Assembly: GCA_015061745.1 (NCBI GenBank)
Contig: SUWB01000030.1
Coordinates: 1 to 41,463, forward strand
Direction of reading: 5' to 3'
From: Lentisphaerota bacterium
Lineage (GTDB): Bacteria > Verrucomicrobiota > Lentisphaeria > Victivallales > Victivallaceae
DNA: 41,463 bases
Made by a program: the position numbers and the translations under genes. Below the pieces are notes generated by a model that was not told the origin of the DNA, searched no databases, and was given only the letters and a program-made list of their open reading frames with translations. The first letter of the stretch is position 1. Every line of letters begins with the position of its first letter. Of the stretch, positions 24,425-32,140 are shown one piece after another.

Positions 24425-25807
24425 ATGAACGAAGCAAAAACAGCAAAAGAAAAGTTGGTTCCCTTTGTTTTGTGGGGGATCACGGCTGCTGTTGTGGTAT
24501 TTTTTTTGTGGCGGTGGAATCTTGAGCCGGCAGTGGATGTGTTGCCCTGGCAGGGATACTTTTTTGCCGCAGTTTCGGCATTTATGCTCCTTTACATTCT
24601 TTTCGGAGCGATCAGTGCCACAGTTTACAGGCCAGCTCCGGCATTGAATGATGAACAATTGCCCGGATGTACTGTTATTGTGCCGGCCTACAATGAAGGA
24701 AAACACGTTGCAGAAACTTTGTTCAGCCTTCTTGAATCCGATTATCCTGCGGAAAAGCTCCAGATCATTGCCATCAATGACGGTTCAAAAGATGATACAA
24801 TGGAGTGGATCCGTCACGCTGAAAGTGCATCAAACGGCCGGATCACCTCGTTGGATCTGCTGAAAAACGGCGGCAAAAAAAATGCACTTTATCAGGGGTT
24901 CCATATGGCAAAGTTTGATATCGTCGTTACAGTTGACAGCGATTCCATTGTGACAAAAGAGAGTTTGCGGAATATGGTGTCCGCCTTTAATAAACCTGAA
25001 ATCGGCGGTGTCGCCGGAAATATCAGAATCAAAAATCTTGCGGACGGAATGATCCCCAGAATGATGGATGTGGGCTTTATGTTCGGCTTTGAGATCATCC
25101 GTTCTGCTCAGAGTCTTATCGGATATGTTATGTGTACTCCCGGAGCTTTGAGTGCTTACCGCAAGAGTATCGTAATGCCCTTTATTGATGAATGGCTCCA
25201 CCAGACTTTTCTGGGAGCTCCCGCCCACATCGGTGAAGACCGGGCGATTGCCACAATGATCCTGCAGCACGGATATAAAGTCACATTTCAAAGCAATTCT
25301 GTGGCTGCCACCTGTATTCCTTTTACTTATGGACGCTTCTGTAAGATGCTGCTGCGCTGGCTCAGAAGCGATGTCCGTGAAAATCTGCTGATGACGGGGT
25401 GTTTTTTCAGAAAATTCAAATTGACCCCGGCCTATGCCGCCTTTGCGTTTCATCTGAGCAGTCTGGCATTGGGAACTGTAATGCCGCTCATATCACTTGT
25501 GGTCTTTCTTGAAATGCTTTGTCAGTTTTCCCCTGCCGGTTTGTTTCACTCCCTTTATTACGGTGCTGTACTGGGGATCATCGGAGCATTGATTCCGGCG
25601 ATGATTTACGCCAAACGGGTTTCTTTTCTTGATGCCGTCTGGGCTCCTGTTTATACGATTTACAGTTTGTTCCTGTTGTGGTGGATCCCCATATATGCTC
25701 TCTTTACGGCCCGCAACAGCAATTGGTTGACCCGCGAACTTGCTCCGCTGCCGCAGAAAGCCGGAAAATATACGAATAACTGCAAGCAGGAACGCTTGCA
25801 CAATTGA
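24425..25807 (+). CDS. Membrane family 2 glycosyltransferase, hyaluronan/chitin-synthase-like
   Basis: Predicted 460-residue processive-type glycosyltransferase in the inner membrane. Two transmembrane helices lie at about 14-31 and 44-62. The GT domain spans 80-320, with VIVPAYNEG, INDGSKDDT, DSDSIV (171-173) and GEDRAI (E271, D272). Several C-terminal helices (about 336-365, 378-400, 415-440) form the channel. The product-binding QxxRW motif of hyaluronan and chitin synthases appears as MLLRW (308-312), with Met for Gln. The start is chosen at 24425 because GGGGAG lies 8 bases upstream; a form 16 residues longer has no good site. It diverges from the two-component system and is closed by the terminator at 25823. 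The polysaccharide made is unknown. Confidence 0.85.
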   Translation: MNEAKTAKEKLVPFVLWGITAAVVVFFLWRWNLEPAVDVLPWQGYFFAAVSAFMLLYILFGAISATVYRPAPALNDEQLPGCTVIVPAYNEGKHVAETLFSLLESDYPAEKLQIIAINDGSKDDTMEWIRHAESASNGRITSLDLLKNGGKKNALYQGFHMAKFDIVVTVDSDSIVTKESLRNMVSAFNKPEIGGVAGNIRIKNLADGMIPRMMDVGFMFGFEIIRSAQSLIGYVMCTPGALSAYRKSIVMPFIDEWLHQTFLGAPAHIGEDRAIATMILQHGYKVTFQSNSVAATCIPFTYGRFCKMLLRWLRSDVRENLLMTGCFFRKFKLTPAYAAFAFHLSSLALGTVMPLISLVVFLEMLCQFSPAGLFHSLYYGAVLGIIGALIPAMIYAKRVSFLDAVWAPVYTIYSLFLLWWIPIYALFTARNSNWLTRELAPLPQKAGKYTNNCKQERLHN

Positions 25808-25822
25808 TAATGCCCCCACCCG

Positions 25823-25872
25823 GCTCCCTGCACCTTTGAATACTCCCGTATAGAGGTGCAGGGAGCTTTTTT
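25823..25872 (+). terminator. Terminator of the membrane glycosyltransferase
   Basis: Perfect 13-bp stem (25823-25835 with 25854-25866), 18-nt loop, followed by six T residues. Confidence 0.9.
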
Positions 25873-25893
25873 CTGGTCTGCAAAAAAGCAGAC

Positions 25894-25924
25894 ATAAAAA
25901 AAGCAGACCCCGAAGGATCTGCTT
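25894..25924 (-). terminator. Terminator of the kinase gene with a UUCG loop
   Basis: On the minus strand a 10-bp stem with one G-U (25915-25924 with 25901-25910) closes a TTCG tetraloop, followed by a T-run (25894-25900). It lies 21 bp after the kinase gene. Confidence 0.9.
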
Positions 25925-25945
25925 GGGAAATAACCGTTGTTCTTA

Positions 25946-27046
25946 TTACCGGTCAACGCGGGCACTTCCGCCGCCCATAAGTTTTTCAACTTCAGAGAGG
26001 AGAGCCATAGAGGTATCGCCGGGGGTTGTCATTGCCAGAGCACCGTGAGCGGCTCCGCAATTGACGGCTTTGTTGAGATCTTTGTAAGTCATCAGTCCGT
26101 AGATCAAGCCGGAAGCGAAACTGTCTCCGCCGCCCACCCGGTCGAGGATTTCCAACCCGTCACGCTGAACAGCCTGTTCAAATTCTCCGCTGCACCAGGC
26201 AATAGCACTCCAGTCGTTGACGGTCGCTGTTTTGACAGAACGCAGTGTGGTGGCTACCACCTGGAAATTGGGGTAGGCTTCAACCACCTGACTGATCATC
26301 GCTTTGAATGAATCCACAGGCAGCGTGCTCAGAGCCGCATTGGTACCCTTGACTTCAAAGCCCAGAGCAGCGGTGAAGTCTTCTTCATTGCCGATCATTA
26401 CATCCACATAGGGCGCAATGGCACGGTTGACTTCGCAAGCCCGTTTCTGACCGCCGATGCTTTTCCAGAGAGAGGGGCGGTAGTTCAGATCGTAACTGGT
26501 GACAGTACCGTATTTCTTTGCGGTTTTAAGGGCTTCAAGGACGACTCCGGGGGTCGTTTCAGAGAGCGCAGCAAAGATACCGCCTGTGTGGAAATGACGG
26601 ACACCCAGGGTGCCGAAAATGTATTCCCAGTCGATATCGCCTTCTTTCAGCTGTGACACAGCCGTATGACCGCGGTCGGAACAGCCTTTGGCACCTCTGA
26701 TTCCGAAACCTCTTTCAGTGAAGTTCAAACCGTTGCGGGCGGCTTTGCCGATACCGTCAAAGGGGACCCAGCGGATCAGAGAGGTGTCAACACCGCCCTG
26801 CATAATGAAATCTTCAATAAGGCGGCCCACCGGATTGTCAACAAAGGCGGTGACGACACCGGCACGAAGTCCGAAACAGCGGCGCAGACCGCGTGCCACA
26901 TTGTATTCGCCGCCTCCTTCCCAGGCCCGGAAAGTACGGGTGGTGTGGATGCGTTCATCACCGGGATCCAGGCGAAGCATAATTTCTCCCAGACTGACAA
27001 TATCATAGCGGCACTCTTCGGCCTTCTTATAAACGGGAAGTGACAT
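25946..27046 (-). CDS. kdgK: PfkB-family sugar kinase, likely 2-keto-3-deoxygluconate kinase
   Basis: Predicted 366-residue cytoplasmic carbohydrate kinase. PfkB signatures are at the N-terminus (DIVSLGEIMLRLDP, then GGEYNVARGL) and the C-terminus (DRVGGGDSFASGLIYG, with the catalytic Asp and anion hole). It is longer than the usual 310-340 residues, mainly from an insert after the first strand pair. The family resemblance is closest to 2-dehydro-3-deoxygluconokinases, which feed uronic acid breakdown into KDPG; fructokinase-type activity cannot be excluded. The ribosome site is AAAGGAGA. Its own promoter lies at 27098-27126, and a strong terminator follows. The CE15 esterase further on would fit uronic acid use. 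Confidence 0.75.
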   Translation of the reverse strand: MSLPVYKKAEECRYDIVSLGEIMLRLDPGDERIHTTRTFRAWEGGGEYNVARGLRRCFGLRAGVVTAFVDNPVGRLIEDFIMQGGVDTSLIRWVPFDGIGKAARNGLNFTERGFGIRGAKGCSDRGHTAVSQLKEGDIDWEYIFGTLGVRHFHTGGIFAALSETTPGVVLEALKTAKKYGTVTSYDLNYRPSLWKSIGGQKRACEVNRAIAPYVDVMIGNEEDFTAALGFEVKGTNAALSTLPVDSFKAMISQVVEAYPNFQVVATTLRSVKTATVNDWSAIAWCSGEFEQAVQRDGLEILDRVGGGDSFASGLIYGLMTYKDLNKAVNCGAAHGALAMTTPGDTSMALLSEVEKLMGGGSARVDR

Positions 27047-27097
27047 TTTATTCTCCTTTGTTTTTTACAAGAAAATTGTAATTTTTTTGAACTCGTT

Positions 27098-27126
27098 AAT
27101 ATAGCTCCGTCAGCCGGATTTTTCAA
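27098..27126 (-). promoter_or_regulatory. Promoter of the kinase gene
   Basis: On the minus strand TTGAAA (27121-27126), 17 bp, TATATT (27098-27103). The -35 box overlaps the stop codon of the upstream TIGR04076 gene. Confidence 0.75.
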
Positions 27127-27434
27127 GTTTCATCTTGGACTGTTTCAACAAGAAAAGAGACCGGCCGGAATCCGTCATTGCACGACAGCAGTGCGGAATG
27201 GGGATTTTTCATCCACTCTCCGTAAAAATGCCCTCCTCCCTGAGAGAGGATTTTTACGAAAGGGAGCAAGGTCTCCCAGGCACTTTCGCAAAATCCTTCA
27301 GGCATAAGAGCATTTTCTGAAATGAAAACTTTTCCCTCAACCATATCACAGGGATTGTCAAGGGGATTTTCATATTGCTCCATTAAATCAAGGTAACTTG
27401 CTTTACGGAGTACTGTAATGCGTACTTTAAGCAT
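27123..27434 (-). CDS. TIGR04076 family protein
   Basis: Predicted 103-residue cytoplasmic protein that matches the uncharacterised TIGR04076 family. The order of elements is typical: a K-V-R-I-T-V-L-R-K start, a P-C-D-M-V-E-G-K-V-F segment, a PEGFCESAW motif and a final CNDGFRPVSF. Many family members have further cysteines in the middle (PEGFCPWAW type); here one is replaced by the ESAW pair. Function is unknown. It starts 2 bp after threonine synthase without its own strong ribosome site and is probably made by translational reinitiation. It is the last gene of the threonine synthase operon. Confidence 0.75.
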   Translation of the reverse strand: MLKVRITVLRKASYLDLMEQYENPLDNPCDMVEGKVFISENALMPEGFCESAWETLLPFVKILSQGGGHFYGEWMKNPHSALLSCNDGFRPVSFLVETVQDET

Positions 27435-27436
27435 CT

Positions 27437-28921
27437 TTATTGGAGGAATTGGCAGATAAAATCAGCCATATCTTCTTTTTTGACACAGCTTTTGTGCCGG
27501 ATTTCCAGAGATTTAAGACTACTCAGGGGGGCGGGAACCGGGACTTTGGACACTTGAGAAAGTTTTTCCAGAAGTTCAAATCCGTCTTCAGGAGCTTTAC
27601 CGGAATCAACCGCGCCCAGCACCGCAGCGGCAAACTTGAACGGCGACGCTGTGGAGGCAATGATGCAAGGGGTTTCATCTCCGCTTTCACGGCGGTAATC
27701 TTCACAGACTTTGACGGCAACAGCGGTGTGAGTGTCACACAGATAGTTGTCATTCTTAAAAAGAGCGGAAATCGTTGTTTGCGTAGATTCCTCATCACAG
27801 AAACCTGCGTAAAACTCATCTTTGAGTGTTGAAAGGATTTCCGGAGCAACTTCATAGCGGCCCTCTTGGGAGAGTTGCTTCATCAGTGCGGCAGTGGCTT
27901 TGGCATCGTTGCCGTAGAGGTGGTAGAGCAGCCGTTCCAGATTTGAAGAAATCAGAATGTCCATAGAGGGACTGCTGGTGGTGTAGAAGGGACGGTTCCG
28001 GTCATAGACCCCTGTGTTGAGAAAATCCGTGAGGATGTTGTTTTTGTTTGAAGCGCAGATGAATTTTTTGACGGGAAGGCCCATTTGCTTTGCGTAATAG
28101 GCTGCCAGAATATTGCCGAAGTTCCCGGTGGGGACGCAGACGTTGACACTGTCGCCCAATTTGATCTTGCCCTCACGGACAAGGTCGCAGTAGGCAGAGA
28201 AATAGTAAACGATCTGCGGGGCAAGACGGCCGAAGTTAATGGAGTTTGCAGAAGAAAACTCCATATTTTTTTCTTCAAGAAACCGTTTCATATTTTCATC
28301 ACCGAAGATTTTTTTGACGCCGGTCTGGGCATCATCAAAATTACCTTCAATGGCACAGACAGCCACATTTTCCCCTTTCTGGGTGGTCATTTGAAGCTGC
28401 TGCATCGGGCTGACGCCGTTTTGCGGGAAAAAGACCACAATAGAGGTTCCCGGCACATCGGCAAAACCGGCAAGAGCAGCTTTGCCCGTATCTCCGGAAG
28501 TTGCTACCAGAATAACGATTTTTTTGTCAGGAGCACTCTTTTTTGCGGAAACTGTCAGCAAAAAGGGCAGTATTTGAAGGGCAAGATCTTTAAACGCACA
28601 AGTGGGACCGTGCCAGAGTTCAAGAATGTGCCGTCCTCCGTTGAGAGAAAAAACAGGGGCAGGAAGCTCATTGTCAAAAGTTCCGGTATAGGCTCCGTTG
28701 ACACAATATTCAACTTCCTCTGCTGTAAATCCTGTCAGATATCCTGAAAGCAGAGCCGAAGCCCGCTCCTTGTAATTCATGCCGACAAGGTTTTCAAGAT
28801 CTTTTGACGAAAGAGCAGGGAAAGCGGAAGGAACAAAAAGTCCTCCTTCGGTGGAAATTCCCTGAGCAATAGCCTGAGCCGCTGTTACGTTCAGATTACT
28901 TCTGGTACTGGTGAAATACAT
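27437..28921 (-). CDS. thrC: Threonine synthase
   Basis: Predicted 494-residue pyridoxal-phosphate enzyme that converts O-phospho-homoserine to threonine. The N-terminus YFTSTRSN and the PLP lysine in GPTCAFKDLALQ (near residue 113) are diagnostic, as are ATSGDTGKAAL and VCVPTGNFGNILAAYYAKQMG. Its length is that of the longer (fungal/enteric-type) class. Its promoter is at 28951, the ribosome site is CAGGAG, and the downstream TIGR04076 gene is coupled. Nothing suggests it is inactive. An HD hydrolase gene ends 67 bp upstream; read-through from it is possible. Confidence 0.95.
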   Translation of the reverse strand: MYFTSTRSNLNVTAAQAIAQGISTEGGLFVPSAFPALSSKDLENLVGMNYKERASALLSGYLTGFTAEEVEYCVNGAYTGTFDNELPAPVFSLNGGRHILELWHGPTCAFKDLALQILPFLLTVSAKKSAPDKKIVILVATSGDTGKAALAGFADVPGTSIVVFFPQNGVSPMQQLQMTTQKGENVAVCAIEGNFDDAQTGVKKIFGDENMKRFLEEKNMEFSSANSINFGRLAPQIVYYFSAYCDLVREGKIKLGDSVNVCVPTGNFGNILAAYYAKQMGLPVKKFICASNKNNILTDFLNTGVYDRNRPFYTTSSPSMDILISSNLERLLYHLYGNDAKATAALMKQLSQEGRYEVAPEILSTLKDEFYAGFCDEESTQTTISALFKNDNYLCDTHTAVAVKVCEDYRRESGDETPCIIASTASPFKFAAAVLGAVDSGKAPEDGFELLEKLSQVSKVPVPAPLSSLKSLEIRHKSCVKKEDMADFICQFLQ

Positions 28922-28950
28922 TTTCGATCTCCTGTTGTATACATCAACGT

Positions 28951-28979
28951 AATATACACCGGAAATCGCCTTTTTGCAA
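28951..28979 (-). promoter_or_regulatory. Promoter of thrC
   Basis: On the minus strand TTGCAA (28974-28979), 17 bp, TATATT (28951-28956), between the HD gene and thrC. Confidence 0.75.
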
Positions 28980-28987
28980 CTTGAAAT

Positions 28988-29623
28988 TTACTGATCCAGC
29001 AGCCATTTCCGCTGAACGGCAAGAGTCATGGTCTTTTCGACCCACTGCCAGACTTCCGGCATGAACTCTTTAAGAGGAGACATTCGTTGAGCGACCTGAC
29101 TCCGGGTGGTGCGTTTGCCTGCAATGGCATTGCGCCAGGTGTACCCTTCGGTCATGATGTTGTGAAAAAAGGGCTGCAGTTTGTCCAAACAGTCGGCATA
29201 ACGTGCGTCGGGCGTTGAACGGGAATCAAACTCTTCCCACAGGGCCCGGATATGTGCCCCCTGTTCAGGAGGGAGGATGGAAAAAAGTTTTTGTGCGGCT
29301 TTTTCTTCCCGGAGGGCTTTGGTTTTATTGCCTTCCACATCATAAGCAAAGGTATCTCCGGCATAGATCTCAATAAGATCATGGACGATGAGCATTTCAA
29401 TGGCATGGTGCAAATTCACCTTTTCCACAGCATACTCCTCAAAAAGCAGCGCCATGACAGCGATATGCCAGGAGTGTTCTGCATCGTTTTCCGCACGGCT
29501 CCGGTCAATGAGAAGGGTTTTCCGGTAAACGGAAGTCATTTTGTCGATTTCTGCTGTGAATTTCAACTGGGCATCCAGACGGCAGTTTCCGCTGGGGATG
29601 AAAAATTTATCAAAATCTGTCAT
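28988..29623 (-). CDS. HD-domain hydrolase (YfbR/HDDC2-like)
   Basis: Predicted 211-residue metal-dependent phosphohydrolase. The HD signature is complete: RAENDAEHSWH (first His), VHDLIEIYAGD (His-Asp) and YADCLDKLQPF (last Asp). YfbR and HDDC2 relatives are 5'-deoxyribonucleotidases, but the substrate here is inferred only. No ribosome-binding site precedes the ATG, and no good promoter is visible between it and the terminator at 29651, so translation may start on a very short or leaderless transcript. It is followed 9 bp on by the promoter of thrC. Confidence 0.85.
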   Translation of the reverse strand: MTDFDKFFIPSGNCRLDAQLKFTAEIDKMTSVYRKTLLIDRSRAENDAEHSWHIAVMALLFEEYAVEKVNLHHAIEMLIVHDLIEIYAGDTFAYDVEGNKTKALREEKAAQKLFSILPPEQGAHIRALWEEFDSRSTPDARYADCLDKLQPFFHNIMTEGYTWRNAIAGKRTTRSQVAQRMSPLKEFMPEVWQWVEKTMTLAVQRKWLLDQ

Positions 29624-29650
29624 AGTTCAATAAGAAATGGTAAAAGCTGC

Positions 29651-29681
29651 AAAAAAAAATCCCGGACAGATGATCCGGGAT
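29651..29681 (-). terminator. Terminator of the PEGA-like lipoprotein gene
   Basis: Perfect 8-bp stem (29674-29681 with 29659-29666), 7-nt loop, and a long T-run on the minus strand (29651-29658), 50 bp beyond the stop codon. Confidence 0.9.
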
Positions 29682-29730
29682 CTTTCGTGTTTTTTCAATC
29701 TGCCTGAGGCAGAAGCTGTCTGCCGGAAAA

Positions 29731-30108
29731 TTATTTTTCAGGAGCCAGAGAATAGAAGAAGTTGGTCTGCTGGTGGTGGAAGGCTCCGGGGGCCAGCAAG
29801 CCCACAAAAGGAACCAGCCAGAAGAAGCCGCCGACAATGTCAAGCATACCCCAGTGGTTGAGAGTCGGACTCTGGGTGATGACATAAGGCGCAAAGCCTT
29901 TCTTGGTGATCCGGATGTTCAAATGGGCGTTGGCAGGGATCTGAACACTTGCCGGTGTGTTCATAAACTGTCCGTTGACGATGACCTCTGCACCGTGGGG
30001 TTTTCCGTTGATCGTGATCGTCTGCTGCTGGGGAGCAATGAGAAATGAACATCCGGAAATACAAAGGATCAACAAACAGCACACTGCAACCTTAAGAAAT
30101 TTTTTCAT
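29731..30108 (-). CDS. PEGA-like lipoprotein
   Basis: Predicted 125-residue lipoprotein. The signal peptide ends in a lipobox (LCISGC, Cys20). A beta domain at about 28-85 resembles a PEGA repeat (TINGKPHGAEVIVNGQFMNTPA), the surface-exposed fold named after its sequence. A hydrophobic stretch at about 92-110 could be membrane-associated. Probably anchored to the outer membrane and facing the periplasm or surface. It has its own promoter and terminator and no partner genes. Function is unknown; the PEGA call is by motif only. Confidence 0.7.
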   Translation of the reverse strand: MKKFLKVAVCCLLILCISGCSFLIAPQQQTITINGKPHGAEVIVNGQFMNTPASVQIPANAHLNIRITKKGFAPYVITQSPTLNHWGMLDIVGGFFWLVPFVGLLAPGAFHHQQTNFFYSLAPEK

Positions 30109-30165
30109 AATGACCTCAAAAAACAGTTAAAAATTATGTGGGTAATTAATTATGGTAACTTTTTT

Positions 30166-30194
30166 AATATAGCATTGAAATGGAAAAATTGCAA
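30166..30194 (-). promoter_or_regulatory. Promoter of the PEGA-like lipoprotein
   Basis: On the minus strand TTGCAA (30189-30194), 17 bp, TATATT (30166-30171). Confidence 0.75.
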
Positions 30195-30263
30195 CTGAAA
30201 TATCAAATACTTTGTTGAAATTATCATTTTTTTTAACTGCCGCTCTCCGTAAAACAACGGATC

Positions 30264-31214
30264 TCAATAAAGAGACTGGGGGAAGTAATGACTGTTTGCA
30301 TTGGCAGGTGTTACGACTTCTGACTTGACGACCACCTCTTTGGGGCCGTCATTTTTCTTGTTATTACGCAAACCTTTGAGAGCCAGATCAACACCGGTTT
30401 CGAGCATTTTCGGCGGATAAGTGACAGTTGCTTTCACAAGAGGATCTTTGTCTTTGACCATCTTGACGATGGTTTTTGAGCCGCCGCCTCCCACAAAAAC
30501 TTTCACATCTTTGCGTTTGGATTCCTTGTACGCTTTCAGAGCTCCGATGAGGACATCGTCATCTCCGGCCCAGACACCGTCCACTTTGGCATATTTCTGA
30601 AGATATTTTTCCATAAGCTTCAGACCTTTTTCCGTGTTCCAGTCAGTGGGCTGGGAATCCAGAATACGAATCTTGGGGAACTTGGCCTTGAGGACTTTTT
30701 TGAAACCGTTGACCCGTTCAGTGTTAATGGGGCACAGGACACCTTCCATAACAAGAATGTCTCCTTTGCCTCCCAAAGCCGCTCCCATTGCTTCGGCGGC
30801 GGCTTCTCCCAGACTGGTGTTGTCGCCGTTGACGAACACATCTTCAGCTTTTGAGGGCAGGGGATTGGAAACCACAACAAGGTAAATGCCCCGCTGTTTG
30901 GCAAGTTTACAGACATTATCAAGAGGTTCCGGCTCCTGACTCAAGATCACAAGGGCATCGGGATTCTGCATCATCAGCTGTTCAATGGCATTGACCTGAG
31001 CCGCTCCGCTGCCGCTGGTGGCGACGGTGACAGCCACATCTTTATTGGCTGCTTCGATCCGTTTTTTAGCTTGTTCAGCGTGCCAGACAACGCCTCCTGT
31101 CCAACCGTGAGTTGCGGCGGGAACGGAAATACCGATTTTCAATTTCTTTTCGCTTTTGCCGCATCCGCAGAGCATTACGGCGCACAATAAAAAGGGAATG
31201 AACAACTTACGCAT
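30264..31214 (-). CDS. rbsB: Sugar ABC importer, periplasmic binding lipoprotein
   Basis: Predicted 316-residue substrate-binding protein of the ribose/galactose type (Peripla_BP_4). The lipobox is LCGC (Cys18), and KIGISVPAATHGW starts the first lobe. Typical inter-lobe signatures are present (QEPEPLDN, and VDGVWAGDDDVLIGALKAY). It would deliver a sugar to the permease encoded 5 bp upstream. The start at 31214 is chosen over a form 22 residues longer, because AAAGG lies upstream and the lipobox is then at the right place. It is the last gene of the pgi-rbsA-rbsC-rbsB run. Which sugar binds is not evident, so the symbol marks type only. Confidence 0.85.
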   Translation of the reverse strand: MRKLFIPFLLCAVMLCGCGKSEKKLKIGISVPAATHGWTGGVVWHAEQAKKRIEAANKDVAVTVATSGSGAAQVNAIEQLMMQNPDALVILSQEPEPLDNVCKLAKQRGIYLVVVSNPLPSKAEDVFVNGDNTSLGEAAAEAMGAALGGKGDILVMEGVLCPINTERVNGFKKVLKAKFPKIRILDSQPTDWNTEKGLKLMEKYLQKYAKVDGVWAGDDDVLIGALKAYKESKRKDVKVFVGGGGSKTIVKMVKDKDPLVKATVTYPPKMLETGVDLALKGLRNNKKNDGPKEVVVKSEVVTPANANSHYFPQSLY

Positions 31215-31219
31215 AATTT

Positions 31220-32140
31220 TTACCTTTCTTTGCGATATTGGGAAAGAACAGCTATAATAATGACGGCACCTTTGACACATTCCTGAAGCCGCGGAGAGAT
31301 TCCCCAGGCGACAAGGGCGTTTGAAATGACCGTCAGGATCAATATACCTGCCACAGTTCCGGTGACAGTGGCTTTGCCGCCTGACATACTGCTGCCGCCG
31401 ACGATGACGGCGGCAATGGCATCAAGTTCACATCCGGTACCGTCGTTGGCGGAGCTGATCCCTCCCAGACGTCCGCCCCAGAGCAAGGCTGCCAGAGCAC
31501 AGAGCATACCGGTGTAAAGATAGGTCTGGAATTGGATGAAGCCGGTATTGATTCCGGAAAAACGGGCGACTTTTTCATTGGAACCTGTTGCCCGGACCCG
31601 GACACCGAAAACGCTTCTGCTCAACAGAAAGGCTCCTGCCGCTCCGGCAAAAATAAATATCCAGACTGTAAAATTACTGTCAAGAGCTGCCAACAGGGGA
31701 TTGTTGAGTCCCACCCGGCCCGCATCTCCGAGATACAACGCAAGGGAGCGGAAAATGGACATCGTGCCCAATGTGACGATAAAAGGAGGCAGTTTTGCAA
31801 AACCTGCCAAAGCTCCGTTAAGGGCTCCGCCTGCGGCTCCTGCCGCCAGAGCAATGGCGATCAGGCAGAGAAACTGTCCCGCAGGAGAAGTACAGCAAAA
31901 AGGAGCCAGCTTGAAGGCAATAACGCCAGACAGGGCAAAAAGAGAGCCTACTGACAGATCAATGCCGCCGGAACCGATGACAAAAGTCATACCCACGGCA
32001 ATGATCCCTGTGTAACAGGCCTGCCGGAGCATTACAGCGTAGTTGGCAGGTATTCTGAAGGATTCACAGGTTGCGGCACAAAGGATCAGCAGCAGAAAAA
32101 GAGCGATCCAGGCGGCATAGGATTCAATAAATTTTTTCAT
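31220..32140 (-). CDS. rbsC: Sugar ABC importer, permease (RbsC type)
   Basis: Predicted 306-residue inner-membrane permease of the BPD_transp_2 family. It has eight to ten hydrophobic helices and the family signature GSGGIDLSVGSLFALSGV near residue 55. A second conserved segment is AAVIVGGSSMSGGKA near 240. It would form the channel for the importer. Its first codons overlap the ATPase stop by 4 bp, so the three importer genes are translated as a unit. A little short for the family (usually 310-340), but the signatures are complete. Confidence 0.88.
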   Translation of the reverse strand: MKKFIESYAAWIALFLLLILCAATCESFRIPANYAVMLRQACYTGIIAVGMTFVIGSGGIDLSVGSLFALSGVIAFKLAPFCCTSPAGQFLCLIAIALAAGAAGGALNGALAGFAKLPPFIVTLGTMSIFRSLALYLGDAGRVGLNNPLLAALDSNFTVWIFIFAGAAGAFLLSRSVFGVRVRATGSNEKVARFSGINTGFIQFQTYLYTGMLCALAALLWGGRLGGISSANDGTGCELDAIAAVIVGGSSMSGGKATVTGTVAGILILTVISNALVAWGISPRLQECVKGAVIIIAVLSQYRKER

